Shown here piece after piece: positions 1 through 9,141 of a DNA stretch of 64,000 nucleotides (position 1 is the stretch's first letter; each line of letters begins with the position of its first letter). The stretch comes from Streptomyces solicavernae. GTDB taxonomy: Bacteria > Actinomycetota > Actinomycetes > Streptomycetales > Streptomycetaceae. The notes beneath the pieces were generated by a model. That model was not told the origin of the DNA, made no database searches, and saw nothing but the letters and a program-made list of their open reading frames with translations. The stretch lies in NCBI RefSeq assembly GCF_029968095.1, contig NZ_JASCIR010000003.1, positions 186,001 through 250,000 of the forward strand, in the 5' to 3' direction. The position numbers and the translations under genes were made by a program.

Positions 1-212
1 GAGAGCAGCCGGCGCACCGTCTCGACGCCGCCCAGACCGGGCATGCGTACGTCCATCAGAATCAGGTCCGAGCGGTCGGCGCCCCAGCGGCGGAGGACTT
101 CCTCGCCGTTGGCCGCCGTCGTCACGCGCTCTACGCCGGGCACGGTCGCCACCGCGCGTCGGAGCGCCTCTCGGGCAAGCGGGGAGTCGTCGCAGACGAG
201 GACGGAAGTCAT
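1..212 (-). CDS. bldM: BldM orphan response regulator (partial, N-terminal 70 residues)
   Basis: Only the receiver domain is inside the window; the gene runs off the left edge. The visible residues start MTSVLVCDDSPLAREALRR and include the acidic pair D8-D9 and the usual phosphoacceptor position D54 in LILMDVRMPG. The sequence and the divergent WhiD neighbour match BldM, an atypical response regulator needed for aerial hyphae and sporulation, which normally ends in a LuxR-type helix-turn-helix not seen here. The ATG start at 210-212 fits the known N-terminus. BldM is known to act without phosphorylation, alone or with WhiI; this is family knowledge, not visible here. Confidence 0.9.
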   Translation of the reverse strand, partial: MTSVLVCDDSPLAREALRRAVATVPGVERVTTAANGEEVLRRWGADRSDLILMDVRMPGLGGVETVRRLL

Positions 213-598
213 GACTGTCCCCCGCGGCTCTCACAGCTGCTGCGCGTCACCTTGAGCCTCCAGGCTGGTTACGAATCGTCACCTGTGCGATTGACGCCCT
301 CGGACACCTGCCCGAGCGCTTCTGTTTTCAACCGCCTCGCACTCTCAACGACGGTCACTCGAAAGAGTTACGGGTCGGCGACCCATCTTCAACACTCTAC
401 GTGAGCGGTCGGACACGGCACCGCTACCGCAGGTCACCGAAGTTTTGCCTGAAGCTATGCCCCATTTAGCGGCTTTTCTTCCCTTTTCTTGGTGTCTGTG
501 ACTAGATTCGCCATGAGTCATATTTTCATCTACTCAGACAGTAGATGTACGGTCATGGGTCCAGAATCCGCTCGACAGAGGTTGCAAGGGGACAAGCA
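213..598. promoter_or_regulatory. 386-bp divergent control region between bldM and whiD
   Basis: No gene is supported here. The region must carry the promoters for both developmental genes, which in Streptomyces are complex and under sporulation-specific sigma factors. It is more AT-rich than its surroundings, especially 420-550. I could not assign -10/-35 boxes with confidence. A short perfect inverted repeat close to whiD is listed separately. Confidence 0.5.
527..547 (+). repeat. Perfect inverted repeat upstream of whiD
   Basis: CATCTACT, a 5-base loop CAGAC and AGTAGATG form perfect 8-bp arms ending 51 bases before the whiD start. It could be an operator or a hairpin in the whiD leader; the sequence alone does not decide. 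Confidence 0.5.
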
Positions 599-928
599 AT
601 GGCAGATTTCTCCCGCCTTCCCGGACCGAACGCCGATCTGTGGGACTGGCAGCTCCTGGCGGCCTGCCGCGGGGTGGACAGCTCCTTGTTCTTCCACCCG
701 GAGGGCGAACGGGGCGCCGCGCGAAGCGCACGTGAGAACTCGGCCAAGGAGGTCTGCATGAGGTGCCCGGTGCGCGCCCAGTGCGCCGCGCACGCGCTGG
801 CGGTACGAGAGCCTTACGGCGTCTGGGGCGGGCTCACCGAGGACGAGCGCGAGGAACTCATGGGGCGGGCGCGCAACCGCCTGGTCACGGCGTCGGCGGC
901 GTCCGGCGCGGGCAGCCCGGTGCACTGA
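599..928 (+). CDS. whiD: WhiD, WhiB-family iron-sulfur sporulation regulator
   Basis: A 109-residue WhiB-like protein. Cysteines at positions 23, 53, 56 and 62 are the ligands of the [4Fe-4S] cluster; GVWGG at 74-78 is the family turn and a basic stretch (RARNR, 90-94) follows. The spacing equals that described for S. coelicolor WhiD, which is needed for late spore maturation and binds the principal sigma factor. I chose the ATG at 599, preceded by a purine-rich AAGGGGA, over an in-frame ATG 54 bases upstream because the protein then begins MADFSRLPGP like known WhiD. Its divergent pairing with bldM supports the name. Confidence 0.93.
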   Translation: MADFSRLPGPNADLWDWQLLAACRGVDSSLFFHPEGERGAARSARENSAKEVCMRCPVRAQCAAHALAVREPYGVWGGLTEDEREELMGRARNRLVTASAASGAGSPVH

Positions 929-971
929 CCCGAGCTCAGCAGGGCACGGAAAGAACGTTTCTTCTCAGATA

Positions 972-1081
972 CGGCAGCCGGTCCACTCGGATGCGGCAGC
1001 CGGTCCACTCAGACACGGCAGCCGGTCCACTCGGATGCGGCAGCCGGTCCACGCAAACACGGCAGCCGGTCTGCGCTGCTG
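972..1081. repeat. 22-bp tandem repeat, five copies, between convergent whiD and LysR genes
   Basis: Copies with core CGGCAGCCGGTCCACTC begin at 972, 994, 1016, 1038 and 1060, exactly every 22 bp; the last is degenerate. Copy tails alternate between GGATG and AGACA or AAACA, so a 44-bp dimer is the higher-order unit. The array fills the space between the whiD and LysR stop codons. Confidence 0.9.
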
Positions 1082-1085
1082 CCGC

Positions 1086-1982
1086 TCAGCGGGTCGCGGC
1101 CCTCGCGAGGTGGTCGAGCGTGGCCGCCACCGCCGGAACCTGCTCCAGGTCGGGCAGGGTGAGCGCGACGATCTCGCGGCGCACGGCGGGCTCCACCGCG
1201 ACCGCGCGCGCCCCCTTGGGGCGTACGGACTCCAGCGCGAGCTCCGGCAGTACGGCGACGCCGAGACCCGCGCCCACCAGGCTGATCACCGCCGGGTAGT
1301 CGTCGGTCGCGAAGTCGATGCGCGGGGTGAAGCCGGCGCCCTCGCAGACCTCCACCAGCTGGCGGCGACAGCGCGGGCAGCCCGCGATCCAGGGCTCGTC
1401 GGCGAGCTCGGCGATCGCGACGGAGGCGGAGCGGGCGAGGCGGTGGCGCTCGGGGACCAGGCCGACGAGCCGGTCGGCGAGCAGCGGCCGGACGACCAGG
1501 TCGCTCCAGTCCTCCGCGGCGTGCGCGCCGTCGTACCGGAAGGCGAGCGCCACGTCGCAGTCGCCCTCGCGGAGCATCTCGACCGAGCGGGGCGGTTCGG
1601 CGTCGACGAGGGAGACGCGGGTGCCGGGGTGGGCGGCGCGGAGGGCGGCGAGCGCGGTCGGCACGAGCGCGGAGCTGCCGCTGGGGAAGGAGACGAGGCG
1701 GACGCGGCCGGCCCGCAGACCGGCGATCGCGGCGACCTCCTCCTCGGCGGCGGTGAGTCCGGCGAGGATGCCCGAGGCGTGCCTGACCAGGGCTTCTCCG
1801 GCCTGCGTGAGCCGCATCTCGCGGCCCGTACGGATCAGCAGCGGGGTGCCCGTGGACTGTTCGAGGGCCTTCATCTGCTGGCTCACGGCGGGCTGGGTGC
1901 AGCCGAGTTCGCGGGCCGCCGCGGAGAAGGAACCGGTGGCGGCCACGGCGCGGAGCACGCGGAGATGACGGGCCTCGATCAT
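1086..1982 (-). CDS. LysR-family transcriptional regulator
   Basis: A 298-residue LysR-type regulator. The N-terminal winged helix-turn-helix (about residues 1-60, MIEARHLRVLRAVAATGSF then QPAVSQQMKALE) is followed by a substrate-binding-like effector domain from about residue 85. A GCPRC motif in the effector domain could be a redox or metal-sensing site, but this is speculative. It is divergent from the MOSC gene with 81 bases between starts, the usual arrangement for a LysR regulator and its target, so the MOSC gene is the first candidate target. I preferred the ATG at 1980-1982 to a GTG 18 bases upstream because MIEARHL is the typical start. The inducer is unknown. Confidence 0.85.
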   Translation of the reverse strand: MIEARHLRVLRAVAATGSFSAAARELGCTQPAVSQQMKALEQSTGTPLLIRTGREMRLTQAGEALVRHASGILAGLTAAEEEVAAIAGLRAGRVRLVSFPSGSSALVPTALAALRAAHPGTRVSLVDAEPPRSVEMLREGDCDVALAFRYDGAHAAEDWSDLVVRPLLADRLVGLVPERHRLARSASVAIAELADEPWIAGCPRCRRQLVEVCEGAGFTPRIDFATDDYPAVISLVGAGLGVAVLPELALESVRPKGARAVAVEPAVRREIVALTLPDLEQVPAVAATLDHLARAATR

Positions 1983-2063
1983 GCGTAGAGCATAAGCCAC
2001 TCTTGGGGCAGGCCGGGATTAATGCTTCGACGCTTTGACGTCGGGGCGCCTAACGTGCGGGGT

Positions 2064-2795
2064 ATGAAGCTTCTTTCGGTGAATGCGGGCCGCCTCAGGG
2101 CCGTGGAGTACACGGATGCGCCGTCGGGCGGTACCGGTATCGACAAGCAGCCGGTCGACGGGCCGGTCAGGATCTCCGCGCCCGGCCCGAAGGGCGCGTT
2201 CGGCAGCGGGCTCGCCGGGGACACGGTGGCCGACCTGCGGCATCACGGCGGCGACGACCAGGCGGTGTACGCCTTCGCGCGCGAGGACCTGGACGCCTGG
2301 GAGCGGGAGCTCGGCCGGCCGCTGGCGCACGGCGCGTTCGGCGAGAACCTCACGACGTCCGGGGTGGACGTGTCCGGCGCGCGGATCGGCGAGCGGTGGC
2401 GGGTCGGCGGGCAGGTCGTCCTGGAGGTGACGTCCTCGCGGATCCCGTGCCGTACGTTCGCCGGTCACCTCGGCGAGAAGGGCTGGGTGCGGCGGTTCAC
2501 TCAGGGCGGGGCGCCGGGGGCGTATCTGCGGGTGATCGAGCCGGGCGAGGTGCGGGCCGGGGACGCGGTCGAGGTGCTGCACCGGCCGGACCACGAGGTC
2601 ACCGTCGCTCTCCAGTTCAGGTCCGCCACGACCGAGCGGGAGCTGCTGCCGCGCACCCTCGCCGCCGGTTCCGCGCTGCATCCGGAGGCGGTCGCGGCCG
2701 CGCGGACGTACGCGGAGAAGTACGGGCACCCCGATCCGGCTCAGGACCTGCGGCGTACGGGAGTTGGCGTCCGGGCGGATCAACAGGGCCTTTAG
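2064..2795 (+). CDS. MOSC-domain protein (YiiM-like)
   Basis: A 243-residue MOSC protein. It shows the D-x-R-H-H-G-G signature (58-63), FGENLT (92-97) and the conserved cysteine C129 in SSRIPCRTF, the residue thought to carry sulfur or ligate molybdenum in this superfamily. A short C-terminal helical part follows the beta-barrel. YiiM-type relatives reduce N-hydroxylated base analogues with molybdenum cofactor, but the substrate here is unknown. The ATG at 2064 is chosen over an upstream in-frame ATG because MKLLSVNAGR matches the family start. The next gene, an SDR, begins 9 bases after the stop and is probably cotranscribed. Confidence 0.85.
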   Translation: MKLLSVNAGRLRAVEYTDAPSGGTGIDKQPVDGPVRISAPGPKGAFGSGLAGDTVADLRHHGGDDQAVYAFAREDLDAWERELGRPLAHGAFGENLTTSGVDVSGARIGERWRVGGQVVLEVTSSRIPCRTFAGHLGEKGWVRRFTQGGAPGAYLRVIEPGEVRAGDAVEVLHRPDHEVTVALQFRSATTERELLPRTLAAGSALHPEAVAAARTYAEKYGHPDPAQDLRRTGVGVRADQQGL

Positions 2796-2804
2796 CCTGG
2801 GCCC

Positions 2805-3578
2805 ATGACTACCGCTCTGATCACCGGGTCGACCGCGGGCATCGGCTCCGCCTTCGCCCGGCGCCTCGCCGCCGACGGCCACAACCTCGTGCTGGTCGCA
2901 CGCGACCTCACGCGACTGCGGGAGCAGGCCACCGAACTCCACGACCGGCACGGCATCGAGGCCGGGGTACTCTCCGCCGACCTGGCCACGGAGGAAGGCA
3001 TCGCGGCGGTCGAGCAGCGGCTCGGCGACCGCCGGAACCCGGTGGACCTGCTGGTCAACAACGCGGGCTTCGGCAACAAGGGGACCTACCTCGATGTGCC
3101 CATGGCCGACGAGCTGACGATGCTGAAGGTGCACATCGAGGCGGTCCTTCGGCTCACCTCGGCGGCCGTCGAGGGGATGCGGGAGCGCGGCAGGGGCGGT
3201 GTCGTCAACGTGGCGTCGGTGGCGGCGTTCGTGCCGCGCGGCACGTACGGGGCGTCGAAGGCGTGGGTCGTGCAGTTCACGCAGGGCGCGGCGAAGGACC
3301 TGGCCGGGTCCGGGGTGCGGCTGATGGCGCTGTGCCCGGGATTCGTGCGTACGGAGTTCCACGAGCGGGCCGGGATGGGCACCGACAACATTCCGAAGTG
3401 GATGTGGCTGGACGCCGACAAGCTGGTCGCGGCGGCGCTGGCGGATCTCTCGCGCGGCAAGACCGTGTCGATCCCGGACCCTCGGTACAAGGTGGTGATG
3501 GGTGCGGTGAAGGTGGTTCCGAGGAATCTCCTCGGCACGATCACGAGCCGCACGGGCAGGAAGTACGGCCCGAGGTAG
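2805..3578 (+). CDS. Short-chain dehydrogenase/reductase
   Basis: A 257-residue classical SDR. The nucleotide-binding GSTAGIG is at 8-14, NNAG at 85-88 and the catalytic triad is S138, Y148 and K152 (TYGASK). R33 after the second beta strand (VLVARD) suggests NADP(H) preference. The C-terminus, with RKYGPR, resembles SDRs acting on hydrophobic ketones or acyl substrates, but the substrate cannot be told from sequence. It follows the MOSC gene closely and ends before two strong hairpins that separate it from convergent groEL1. Confidence 0.85.
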   Translation: MTTALITGSTAGIGSAFARRLAADGHNLVLVARDLTRLREQATELHDRHGIEAGVLSADLATEEGIAAVEQRLGDRRNPVDLLVNNAGFGNKGTYLDVPMADELTMLKVHIEAVLRLTSAAVEGMRERGRGGVVNVASVAAFVPRGTYGASKAWVVQFTQGAAKDLAGSGVRLMALCPGFVRTEFHERAGMGTDNIPKWMWLDADKLVAAALADLSRGKTVSIPDPRYKVVMGAVKVVPRNLLGTITSRTGRKYGPR

Positions 3579-3608
3579 TTCCCGGTCTGCGGCCCGGCGG
3601 CCCGTCCT

Positions 3609-3654
3609 CGCGCAGTTCCCCGCGCCCCTGGAAAAGGGGCGCGGGAATTGCGCG
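3609..3654. repeat. Streptomyces-type intergenic hairpin repeat (CGCGCAGTTCCCCGCGCCCC)
   Basis: About 20-bp arms around a 5-base loop, with one mismatch and one bulge. From memory, the sequence CGCAGTTCCCCGCGCCCCT belongs to a hairpin family found in many Streptomyces intergenic regions. Here it can end transcription of the SDR gene. The role of the family is not established. Confidence 0.7.
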
Positions 3655-3719
3655 ATCAGCCACGACGAACGCCGCACCCGGCAACCGGACCGCACCGTGC
3701 AGACGCGTCCCCGAACAGG

Positions 3720-3759
3720 CCTGAGGCCCGACAACCCACGAGGGGCGTCGGGCCTCAGG
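3720..3759 (-). terminator. groEL1 terminator
   Basis: A perfect 13-bp stem (CCTGAGGCCCGAC at 3720-3732 with its complement at 3747-3759) and a 14-base loop begins 23 bases after the groEL1 stop. There is no U tract, as is common for Streptomyces terminators. Confidence 0.75.
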
Positions 3760-3781
3760 AACAGCTCAACCCAGCGGAGCG

Positions 3782-5419
<1,638 letters not shown>

Positions 5420-5485
5420 TCAGTCCTCTCGTTGCGATCCTCGGCCGCCGTCGCGCAGCAGCCGCCATCGCTGTGAAAACGAACA

Positions 5486-5532
5486 GCGCCCCCGGCGCCC
5501 GGCTACCTATGGGTGGCGGGGGCCAGGGGCGC
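5486..5532 (-). other. Hairpin between groES and groEL1
   Basis: GCGCCCCCGGCGCC (5486-5499) can pair with GGCGGGGGCCAGGGGCGC (5515-5532), with mismatches, inside the groES-groEL1 gap. It may be a processing or attenuating structure that sets the groES to groEL ratio; this is inference. Confidence 0.35.
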
Positions 5533-5553
5533 AGTTCAAAGCAAACCGGTGAA

Positions 5554-5862
5554 TTACTTCTCGACGATCGCGAGCACGTCGCGGGCCGAGAGGACGAGGT
5601 ACTCCTCGCCGTTGTACTTCACCTCGGTGCCGCCGTACTTGCTGTACAGCACGATGTCACCGCTCTTGACGTCGAGCGGCAGGCGCTCGCCGTTCTCGAA
5701 GCGGCCCGGGCCCACGGCGAGGACGACGCCCTCCTGGGGCTTCTCCTTCGCGGTGTCCGGGATGACCAGGCCAGAGGCGGTGGTCTGCTCGGCGTCGAGC
5801 GGCTGGACCACGATGCGGTCCTCAAGCGGCTTGATGGCAACCTTGGAGCTGGTGGTCGTCAC
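5554..5862 (-). CDS. groES: Co-chaperonin GroES
   Basis: 102 residues, the normal Hsp10 length. The mobile-loop region follows the first strand ([29 protein letters not shown]) and the roof-hairpin region is near residue 50. It caps the GroEL ring. The GTG start at 5860-5862 has a strong ribosome site, GGGGGAGG, 7 bases upstream. It is the first gene of the heat-shock operon and is preceded by two CIRCE operators. Confidence 0.97.
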   Translation of the reverse strand: MTTTSSKVAIKPLEDRIVVQPLDAEQTTASGLVIPDTAKEKPQEGVVLAVGPGRFENGERLPLDVKSGDIVLYSKYGGTEVKYNGEEYLVLSARDVLAIVEK

Positions 5863-5961
5863 GATCCGACCTCCCCCTTCGGAGATCTCACGGGGTTAAC
5901 TGTCTGAGGTGGCGACCAGGTGGATCCGTCGTCGCGGGTGCCGGACCTGCCCGTCGCTGTG

Positions 5962-5988
5962 TTGGCACTCTCCAACGGGGAGTGCCAG
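5962..5988 (-). promoter_or_regulatory. CIRCE operator 1 (HrcA site)
   Basis: TTGGCACTC, 9 bases, GAGTGCCAG: the 9-9-9 inverted repeat of the CIRCE element bound by the repressor HrcA. It covers the predicted groES transcription start near 5987. Confidence 0.92.
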
Positions 5989-5993
5989 AGCCG

Positions 5994-6023
5994 ACACTAT
6001 GACCGCGATTAGCACTCGGTCAA
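5994..6023 (-). promoter_or_regulatory. groES-groEL1 promoter
   Basis: On the minus strand a -35 TTGACC (6018-6023) and -10 TAGTGT (5994-5999) are separated by 18 bases. The -35 lies inside the spacer of CIRCE 2 and the start point falls in CIRCE 1, so HrcA would block both RNA polymerase contacts. Confidence 0.7.
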
Positions 6024-6035
6024 GCGGAGTGCCAA
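6009..6035 (-). promoter_or_regulatory. CIRCE operator 2 (HrcA site)
   Basis: TTAGCACTC, 9 bases, GAGTGCCAA: a near-consensus CIRCE element that overlaps the -35 box of the groES promoter. Confidence 0.94.
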
Positions 6036-6037
6036 TC

Positions 6038-6121
6038 GTCGCGTCGCCCGAGGGCTCAGTCGCGTCGCCCGAGGGCTCAGTCGCGCCGCTCGCGGGCTCA
6101 GTCGCGCCGCCCGCGGTCTCA
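6038..6121 (-). repeat. 21-bp tandem repeat, four copies, containing repeated TGA stops
   Basis: Four consecutive 21-base units start at 6038, 6059, 6080 and 6101 (core GTCGCGTCGCCCGAGGGCTCA). Read on the minus strand each unit begins with TGA, and the unit at 6101-6121 holds the real stop codon of the distal deacetylase. Since 21 is a multiple of 3, the extra stops stay in frame. Confidence 0.9.
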
Positions 6122-6937
6122 CAGATAGTCCTCCAGGCGGGCCACCGTGAACCCCTGGGCCTGGATGCGGCGGAGCATCCGCGTCGTCATCTCGGTGAGG
6201 GAGGCGCCGTTCAGCTCCGCCGGGCCGCGGAAGTGCGCGAGGACGATGTCGCCGGGGCGCAGCCCGGCCTCGCCCGCGTACCGCAGGTCGTCGATCTGCA
6301 TGGACACCCGCCACAGGACCACCGCGGAGATCCCGCAGTCCGCGGCGGCGCGCAGCGTGTCGTCGTTGTACTCCCCGTACGGCGGCCGGAAGAGCCGGGG
6401 CTTGATGCCGAAGCGCTCCTTGAGCTTGTCCTGCTGGCCGCAGATCTCCCAGCGCTGGCCCTCGTAGGAGAGTCCGGGGAGGTACGGGTGGTCGAGGGTG
6501 TGGTTCTGCACGGTCGCGCCGACGGAGCGGAGCTCGGCGAAGTGCGCGTAGCCCGGGCCGACCACGCGGTCCGTGAGGAACATGCTGACCGGCAGCTGCA
6601 GCTCCCGCACCATGCGCACGAACTGCGGGTCGCGCTCGGCCCCGTCGTCGAAGGTCAGGAAGACCACCTTGTCGTCGGTGGGGACGCGGTCGACGACCGG
6701 GGGCAGGCCCGGGCCCGCCGCCTCGTCCGTACGCCGGGCCGGGGGCTTCGGGGGCGGGGCGAGCGGCTTGTCGAGGCCCCAGCGGCGGGCGGTGGCCAGG
6801 CTGACCGGGCGCTCGGCGGCCCGCTGCGCCGTCTTCCCGCCGTGCCGCTCGACCGGTTCGGCGGGCGGGGCGCAGCCGGACATGGTCAGCGCACCGGCCG
6901 CCAGCGCCCCGGTGAGCAGCCGGTGCGCGCGCCTCAC
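6119..6937 (-). CDS. Polysaccharide deacetylase family lipoprotein (distal copy)
   Basis: 272 residues, CE4/NodB family. The signal peptide has a lipobox-like MSGC with the lipidated cysteine at residue 22; Met at -3 is less usual. The NodB motifs are present: TFDDG (metal and base aspartates), HTLDH (the HxxxH metal motif) and RPPYG. Such enzymes remove N-acetyl groups from peptidoglycan or other polysaccharides outside the membrane. The GTG start overlaps the upstream homologue's TGA by four bases, so the pair is translationally coupled. The two proteins look like a tandem duplication. Substrate not identifiable. Confidence 0.87.
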   Translation of the reverse strand: MRRAHRLLTGALAAGALTMSGCAPPAEPVERHGGKTAQRAAERPVSLATARRWGLDKPLAPPPKPPARRTDEAAGPGLPPVVDRVPTDDKVVFLTFDDGAERDPQFVRMVRELQLPVSMFLTDRVVGPGYAHFAELRSVGATVQNHTLDHPYLPGLSYEGQRWEICGQQDKLKERFGIKPRLFRPPYGEYNDDTLRAAADCGISAVVLWRVSMQIDDLRYAGEAGLRPGDIVLAHFRGPAELNGASLTEMTTRMLRRIQAQGFTVARLEDYL

Positions 6938-7848
6938 TCGGCGGCCTGCCCGGGCAGGTAGTCCTCCAGGCGCGCGATCGCGTACCCCTTGTCCGTCACC
7001 ACCTTGAGCAGGCGGCGGATCATGTCGGGCATGGTGCCCTTCCAGTCCTCCTTGCCGCGGAAGTGCGTGAGGATGATGTCGCCGGGGTGCAGGTCGCGGT
7101 CCCATTCGCGCCAGTCCATGCGGTCGACGAAGGCCTCGGCGTTCCACAGCGGCACGGAGGTGATGCCGCAGGCCTTGGCGGCCTTGAGGGTGTCGCGGTT
7201 GTAGTTGCCGTAGGGCGGGCGGAAGAGCTTCGGGCGCTTGCCGTAGTGCTTCTCGATGACGTCCTGCATGCCGCAGATCTCGCGCTTCTGCTGCTCGTAC
7301 GTGAGGCCGGGCAGGTACTTGTGGTTGAGGGTGTGGTTGTTCAGGGTGACGCCGCGGTCCTGCATCTTCTTGAAGTACGCGTAGTCGTCGTCGATCACGT
7401 AATTGCTGAGGAACGCGGTGTACGGGATCTTGAGCTCGCTCATCATGCGGAGGAACTCGGGGTCCTTCTCGGCGCCGTCGTCGATGGTCAGGAAGACGAC
7501 CTTGTCCTTGGTGGGGATGGTCGTGTAGACGGGCGGCAGGTCCTTCTGGCCGGCCACCTCGAAGCCCTTGCGGGTGGTGATCTTCGCCTTCTTCGCCGGG
7601 GGCTCCGGCGGGGTCAGCGGCATCTTGTCCACCTTCCACTTCTTGACCGCGGCGACCCGGGCGGCGTGCGCCGCGGCCCGCTGCTCGGCGGCCTTCGCCT
7701 GCCGGCCGTGGGCCGGCTCGGCGGGTTCCCTGCCGCCGCCGCCCGCGCAGCCGGAGGCGAGGGCGGTGGCGGTGAGCACGGCCAGGCCGGCCCTGACGCG
7801 GAACGACCGGTTTCCGCTGAACTTTTCTTTTTGTCGTACTAGTTGCAT
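6934..7848 (-). CDS. Polysaccharide deacetylase family lipoprotein (proximal copy)
   Basis: 304 residues, CE4/NodB family. A basic N-terminus and hydrophobic segment end in the lipobox LASGC with Cys34 as the likely lipid anchor; an Ala/Lys-rich linker follows. The motifs are TIDDG (Ile in place of the usual Phe), HTLNH and RPPYGNYN, so metal ligands are retained. It precedes and overlaps its homologue (GTGA), and is divergent from the methyltransferase gene. It probably acts on cell-wall glycan at the outer membrane face. Substrate unknown. Confidence 0.87.
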   Translation of the reverse strand: MQLVRQKEKFSGNRSFRVRAGLAVLTATALASGCAGGGGREPAEPAHGRQAKAAEQRAAAHAARVAAVKKWKVDKMPLTPPEPPAKKAKITTRKGFEVAGQKDLPPVYTTIPTKDKVVFLTIDDGAEKDPEFLRMMSELKIPYTAFLSNYVIDDDYAYFKKMQDRGVTLNNHTLNHKYLPGLTYEQQKREICGMQDVIEKHYGKRPKLFRPPYGNYNRDTLKAAKACGITSVPLWNAEAFVDRMDWREWDRDLHPGDIILTHFRGKEDWKGTMPDMIRRLLKVVTDKGYAIARLEDYLPGQAAE

Positions 7849-7938
7849 GGCGTCGGATCCTGTCAGCGCCGGTCGGCCCCGCTCCGCCGACACCGCCGCC
7901 AGAACCGCACGATCCACCGCTTGGCCGACAATGGCCGG

Positions 7939-9141
7939 GTGACCGACCTCGACCCGCTCGCCGCCTTCGCCGCCCTGCTGACCGACGAGGGCCAGACCCT
8001 GCTCGACGCGCTGCGCGACCACGACCCCGCACAGGAGCTCACCCTCGCCACCCGGCTGCGCCGCGACCACCCCGCCGGCCTGGTCTCGGCGGCCCTCGGC
8101 CAGGCCCGGCTCCGGCAGCGGGCCGCCGCCAAGTTCGGGGCCCAGGACGCGGCGCGGATGTACTTCACGCCGGACGGGGTGGAGCAGGCGACCCGGACCG
8201 GCGTCGCCGCGTACCGGGCGGAGCGGTTCCGGGCGCTCGGGGTGCGCAGCCTGGCCGACCTGTGCTGCGGGATCGGCGGCGACGCGATCGCCCTGGCCCG
8301 CGCGGGCGTCGCCGTCCTGGCCGTCGACCGCTCGCCGCTGACCTGCGCGGTGGCCCGCGCGAACGCGGCGGCGCTGGGCCTGGACGAGCTGATCGAGGTG
8401 CGCTGCGCGGACGTCGCCGAGGTGGACACGTCGCCGTACGACGCGGTGTTCGTGGACCCGGCCAGGCGGGGCGGACGCGGCCGTGTCTTCGACCCCGAGG
8501 CGTACTCGCCGCCGCTGTCCTGGGCTGTCGAGGCCGCCCGCAAGGCGCCGCACGCCGCCCTGAAGATCGCCCCCGGGGTGCCGCACGAGGCGGTGCCCGA
8601 GGAGGCCGAGGCGGAGTGGATCTCGGAGCGCGGCGACGTGAAGGAGGCCGTGCTGTGGTTCGGCGCGGGCATCGTGCCCGGCGCCATGGCCGCGACGCTG
8701 CTGCCCGCCGCCGCGACCCTGCGCGCGGAGCCGTCGGCAATGCTCCCGGACCCGGAACCGCGCCCCGTGGGCCGCTACCTCTACGAGCCGGACGGCGCCG
8801 TCATCCGCGCCCATCTGGTCGCCGAGGTGGCCCGGGAGGTGGACGGCGGACTGATCGACCCGATGATCGCGTACGTCACGAGCGACGCCGAGCACACCAG
8901 CCGGTTCGCCACCGCGTACGAGATCACCGACCAACTCCCGTTCAACGTCAAGAAGTTGCGGGCGCTGCTGCGGGAGCGGCAGGTCGGCGTGCTGACCGTG
9001 AAGAAGCGCGGATCGGCCGTCGAGCCCGAGGAGCTGCGCCGCAAGATGAAGCTGTCCGGGCCGAACGCGGCGACGGTGTTCCTGACCCGGGTCGCGGACG
9101 CCCCGACGATGCTGGTCGGCAGGCCCCTGCGCGGCACCTGA
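7939..9141 (+). CDS. Class I SAM methyltransferase with THUMP-like domain
   Basis: 400 residues. A Rossmann SAM-binding core has motif I LADLCCGIGGDAIAL near residue 107 and the family motif FVDPARR near residue 172; the C-terminal part (DQLPFNVKKLRALL onward) is the THUMP-like domain. This suggests RNA as substrate, but the family member is uncharacterised as far as I know. I chose the GTG at 7939 because conserved sequence begins with VTDLDPLAAFAALL. The gene ends head-on against the sigma-factor gene with no bases between stops, and no hairpin separates them. Confidence 0.8.
   Translation: MTDLDPLAAFAALLTDEGQTLLDALRDHDPAQELTLATRLRRDHPAGLVSAALGQARLRQRAAAKFGAQDAARMYFTPDGVEQATRTGVAAYRAERFRALGVRSLADLCCGIGGDAIALARAGVAVLAVDRSPLTCAVARANAAALGLDELIEVRCADVAEVDTSPYDAVFVDPARRGGRGRVFDPEAYSPPLSWAVEAARKAPHAALKIAPGVPHEAVPEEAEAEWISERGDVKEAVLWFGAGIVPGAMAATLLPAAATLRAEPSAMLPDPEPRPVGRYLYEPDGAVIRAHLVAEVAREVDGGLIDPMIAYVTSDAEHTSRFATAYEITDQLPFNVKKLRALLRERQVGVLTVKKRGSAVEPEELRRKMKLSGPNAATVFLTRVADAPTMLVGRPLRGT

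Noticed and set aside
972..1081. CRISPR-like array
   Set aside because: The repeats are contiguous with no spacers and no cas genes are nearby.
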